Program-made: the position numbers and the translations under genes
Assembly: GCF_000698595.1 (NCBI RefSeq)
Contig: NZ_JFHC01000020.1
Coordinates: 1 to 64,000, forward strand
Length of the DNA: 64,000 bases
Direction of reading: 5' to 3'
DNA from: Caballeronia glathei
GTDB lineage: Bacteria > Pseudomonadota > Gammaproteobacteria > Burkholderiales > Burkholderiaceae
Notes under the pieces: model-generated
Databases searched by the model: none
What the model saw: only the letters and a program-made list of their open reading frames with translations
What the model was told of the DNA's origin: nothing
Shown here: positions 61,709-64,000 of the stretch, piece by piece
Layout of the letters: each line of letters starts with the position of its first letter
Numbering within the stretch: the first letter of the stretch is position 1

Positions 61709-62581
61709 TCAGGCGAGCGATCCGTGCTCCGCGACGCGCGACGCCAGCATGACCCGGAGCCGTTCCATCAATGCGTCCGAGGCGGCTGCGATCGGCATGC
61801 GCGTCTCGCCGTCGATGTGCCCGCTGATCGAGAGCGCGGCCTTGACCGCCGACGGGTTCGGCGCGGAAAACAGCAGCCGGATGGCCGGCAGGAGTGTTTC
61901 GAAGCGCGCCCGCGCATCGGCCGTCCTGCCCTCGGAGAAGATCGCCTGAATCTCCGCGAAGTCGTCGGCGAAGAGATGCGCACTCGCCAGAATACCGCCC
62001 ACGCCGCCCGCTTCCAGGCAGTCGACGAACGCTTCGTCGGTGCCGCACAGCACGCTGATCGGCAGCGCGCTGAATGCCTTGAACGTCTGCGGAACGCACG
62101 CCTTGATCGCCACGATGTTGCTGCATTCGACGAGGCGCTTCGCCGTGTCGGGCGCGATCGCCACGCCGCTGCGATGCGGCACGTCGTAGAGCACGATCGG
62201 GCGGTCGGTGGCGCGGGCGATTTCCTCGAAGTGCCACTGAATCCCGCGCTGGTCCGGACAGATATACGCGGGCGCGGGCACGAGGTAGCCGCCGATATCG
62301 CGATGATCGAACTGCTGGACGTCGCGCACCATCTCGCCCGTGTTCATCCCGCCGACGCCGACCACGACCGGCAAGCGCGTGCCCACGACTTCGAGCAGCG
62401 CCTGCAACACGGTTGTCCGTTCGTGATGGTCGAGCAGTGCCGCCTCGCCGGTCGTGCCGAGCGCGATGAAGCCGCTGACCTCCGTGGTGAGATAGTGATC
62501 GGCGAGATGCTGAAGCGCGTTCACGTCGACGCGCCCGTTGCGAAACGGCGTGACGATCGGCAGCCAGATTGCTGAGTACAT
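61709..62581 (-). CDS. Dihydrodipicolinate synthase family (DapA-like) aldolase
   Basis: A 290-aa class I aldolase-fold enzyme. G-T-T-G-E-A-A (about residues 42-48), Y132 in Y-D-V-P-H-R-S-G and the Schiff-base lysine K160 in A-I-K-A-C are present. True DapA has Y-N-V-P-x-R-T, so this may be DapA or a related 2-keto acid aldolase. It is immediately upstream of an unknown gene pair, separated by nine bases from the 62591 gene. Confidence 0.88.
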   Translation of the reverse strand: MYSAIWLPIVTPFRNGRVDVNALQHLADHYLTTEVSGFIALGTTGEAALLDHHERTTVLQALLEVVGTRLPVVVGVGGMNTGEMVRDVQQFDHRDIGGYLVPAPAYICPDQRGIQWHFEEIARATDRPIVLYDVPHRSGVAIAPDTAKRLVECSNIVAIKACVPQTFKAFSALPISVLCGTDEAFVDCLEAGGVGGILASAHLFADDFAEIQAIFSEGRTADARARFETLLPAIRLLFSAPNPSAVKAALSISGHIDGETRMPIAAASDALMERLRVMLASRVAEHGSLA

Positions 62582-62590
62582 GTGCGCTCC

Positions 62591-62971
62591 TCAGTGCTGG
62601 CGGCGTTCGAATACGCGCGGCCGGATCTCTTCGATCACGGCTTCGGGAAACACCTGCCGCAGCGTGCGCAGGGCGAAGTCCAGATCCTCGGTGGCCACGT
62701 CGATTTCCAGGCGCAGCTCGTCGCGGGCGCGCGACGCGTGACTGACATACACGCCGAGCGGCGAGAAAAAGAGCCGCCTGATGCGCTCGCGCGAGCGCTC
62801 GTCTTCTTCGCCGCGGATCGCGGCCGAGACGAGCATGCGCTCCGGTGACATGGCATGCGGCGCTTCGCGCGGCACGAGAGGGATGCCGGCCCCGACCAGG
62901 CCGTCTTGTGCAAGAGAGGACTTCATATGGCGATGCACTCGTGTTGTCTGCATGACATCCAGCTTACGCAT
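62591..62971 (-). CDS. Hypothetical protein
   Basis: A 126-aa frame with possible starts at ATG 62971, 62953 and 62926; none has a strong ribosome site. The protein has an arginine/glutamate-rich middle (E-E-D-E-R-S-R-E-R-I-R-R-L-F-F) and an alternating hydrophobic segment E-L-R-L-E-I-D-V-A-T-E-D-L-D-F-A-L-R-T-L. No family recognised. Nine bases before the DapA-like gene on the same strand, so co-transcribed. Confidence 0.6.
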   Translation of the reverse strand: MRKLDVMQTTRVHRHMKSSLAQDGLVGAGIPLVPREAPHAMSPERMLVSAAIRGEEDERSRERIRRLFFSPLGVYVSHASRARDELRLEIDVATEDLDFALRTLRQVFPEAVIEEIRPRVFERRQH

Positions 62972-63077
62972 CCGCTCGTAAACGCCGAGTTAAAAATCAC
63001 CGCTTCGCCGTAACAAATGCGGTCTCTCTCAGGCTTTTGCGCAACGGCTCACGGTACCTCGTGCATCGTCACGCGCA

Positions 63078-63347
63078 TTACGACGCGTACGCGTCCCGCT
63101 CGAGAAGCTCGTCGAGCTGGCCTGCCGTTTCGAGCGCGTGCAGGTCGTCGAAGCCGCCGATATGCGTTTGCCCGATAAAGATCTGCGGCACCGTGCGGCG
63201 TCCCGTTCGCTCGGCGAGCGCGGCGGCCGCGGCCTTGTCGCCTTCGATGCTGATTTCCGTGAAGGCGACGCCCTTGCGGCGCAGCAGGGCTTTCGCCGCG
63301 ATGCAGTAGGGGCACGCCGGCGTGGTGTGGATCGTGACTTTGGACAT
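63078..63347 (-). CDS. grxC: Glutaredoxin 3
   Basis: An 89-aa glutathione-dependent thiol-disulfide oxidoreductase. The active site C-P-Y-C is at residues 12-15, with the cis-proline segment R-T-V-P-Q-I-F-I and G-G-F-D-D-L-H-A-L-E. Usual length for GrxC. The upstream dihydrolipoamide-dehydrogenase-like gene ends 79 bases before it. Confidence 0.94.
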   Translation of the reverse strand: MSKVTIHTTPACPYCIAAKALLRRKGVAFTEISIEGDKAAAAALAERTGRRTVPQIFIGQTHIGGFDDLHALETAGQLDELLERDAYAS

Positions 63348-63426
63348 GGCATTTACCTCTTTTACGGGTTGTGTTGCGAGCGGTCCGCCCGCACGGGTGC
63401 GCACGGACCATCGGTGGCTTGCAGTG

Positions 63427-63999
63427 TCACCGCAGCCGGGCGGCGGCATCGCGCAATGCCGTGCGCAGCCCTTCCTCGATGACCGGGTGATAGAACGGCA
63501 TGTCGAGCATCGCGTCGACGGTGAGGTTCATCTGAAGCGCCCACGCGAGCAGATGCGCGATGTGCTCGGCATCCGGCCCGATCCATTCGGCGCCGAGAAA
63601 GCGCCGGCTCGTCCGGTCGACGTACACGTGCATCAGGCCTTCGTTGCGCAGCATGACGCGGCTGCGTCCCTGATCCTCGAAGCTCACCTCGCCGGTGACG
63701 AACGTGTTCGCCGCGAGATCCGCGTGCCGGGCGCCGACCATCGCGATGCCGGGGTCGGTGAACGCGATCGCGAGCGGCGCGCGGCGCCTGAGCGGCGCGA
63801 CATCGGGAAAGCGCGCGGCGTTCGTGCCTGCGGCGCGGCCTTCGTCGGCGGCTTCGTGCAGCAGCGGCAGGATGCCGTTGGCGTCGCCCGCGATGAAAAC
63901 CGGATACGCGCCCGCCTGCAGTGTGGCGGGGTCGTACACGGGTACACCGCGTTCATCGAGCGCAAGCGACGTGTGGTTGAGCCCGAGGCCCGCAACGTT
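63427..63999 (-). CDS. Dihydrolipoamide dehydrogenase-like protein, C-terminal part
   Basis: The frame runs off the right edge, so the N-terminal FAD and NAD domains are outside. Visible are [22 protein letters not shown] (end of the FAD domain) and the pyridine-nucleotide oxidoreductase dimerisation domain with the active-site H-P-V-I-E-E-G region near the end. It could be E3 of a 2-oxoacid complex or a related disulfide reductase. Confidence 0.9.
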   Translation of the reverse strand, partial: NVAGLGLNHTSLALDERGVPVYDPATLQAGAYPVFIAGDANGILPLLHEAADEGRAAGTNAARFPDVAPLRRRAPLAIAFTDPGIAMVGARHADLAANTFVTGEVSFEDQGRSRVMLRNEGLMHVYVDRTSRRFLGAEWIGPDAEHIAHLLAWALQMNLTVDAMLDMPFYHPVIEEGLRTALRDAAARLR

Positions 64000-64000
64000 C

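Noticed and set aside
1-64000. tRNA, rRNA, integrase, attachment site or replication origin
   Set aside because: Looked for cloverleaf-like sequences, rRNA segments and recombinase motifs on both strands; nothing convincing was found by eye.

Overview
The window is high-GC DNA with a dense gene layout. The families present (DUF4148 and DUF3563 small proteins, OmpC-type Gram-negative porin, OFA transporter with a tiny partner, many LysR/GntR/MarR/IclR regulators, many acid and aldehyde catabolic modules) point to a Burkholderiales beta-proteobacterium of the Burkholderia / Paraburkholderia / Caballeronia group. I see no rRNA, tRNA, CRISPR array, integrase or complete insertion sequence. It reads as chromosomal or chromid accessory metabolism.

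Layout. 1-2.8 kb: the end of a type VI secretion accessory cassette (lipoprotein of probable Tli3 immunity type, PAAR spike tip, four-TM protein, small secreted-looking protein). 2.9-7.3 kb: a sugar-acid module (DeoR regulator; KdgT-like permease, DUF1537 four-carbon acid-sugar kinase, PdxA2-type dehydrogenase) with three copies of a probable DeoR operator. 7.3-8.3 kb: a gene-free block with a long imperfect inverted repeat and tandem copies of about 120 bp. 8.3-13.3 kb: an MHS-type transporter, a LysR regulator, an M20 amidohydrolase and a DUF2817 peptidase-like protein, tied together by two 28-bp sites. 13.4-19.6 kb: xthA, HiPIP, an AraC regulator, small unknowns, BON protein, SrpA-like catalase with cytochrome b561. 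19.7-21.3 kb: OFA transporter plus its 44-aa partner. 21.6-24.7 kb: GntR, SDR and BKACE genes followed by a broken SMP-30 gene. 24.9-29 kb: porin, cupin, and an acetaldehyde-dehydrogenase-type ALDH with DUF779 behind a probable sigma-54 promoter. 29-36.8 kb: acyl-CoA ligase / enoyl-CoA hydratase pair, DUF3563, then a GntR-controlled hydratase-MFS-ALDH operon.

36.9-51.0 kb is the most interesting part. It holds a polar amino-acid type ABC transporter, a DUF1989 protein with a MarR regulator, and a tight eight-gene minus-strand operon: dihydroorotase-like amidohydrolase, three-subunit molybdenum hydroxylase, CoxG, DUF1116, HpxZ/AtzH-like protein and amidase. A second, paralogous MarR gene closes the block. 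The gene set suggests oxidation and stepwise opening of a nitrogen-rich ring or ureide; the substrate cannot be read from sequence.

51.0-64 kb: LysR/ALDH pair, a squalene/phytoene synthase family protein, a pirin remnant, GNAT, DUF4148, an exonuclease/GIY-YIG fusion, an RND-pump remnant, a cold-shock gene, an FAH-family/IclR divergent pair (possible 2-keto-3-deoxy acid dehydratase), a Gly/His/Tyr-rich lipoprotein, a DapA-family aldolase, glutaredoxin 3, and the C-terminal part of a dihydrolipoamide-dehydrogenase-like protein cut by the right edge.
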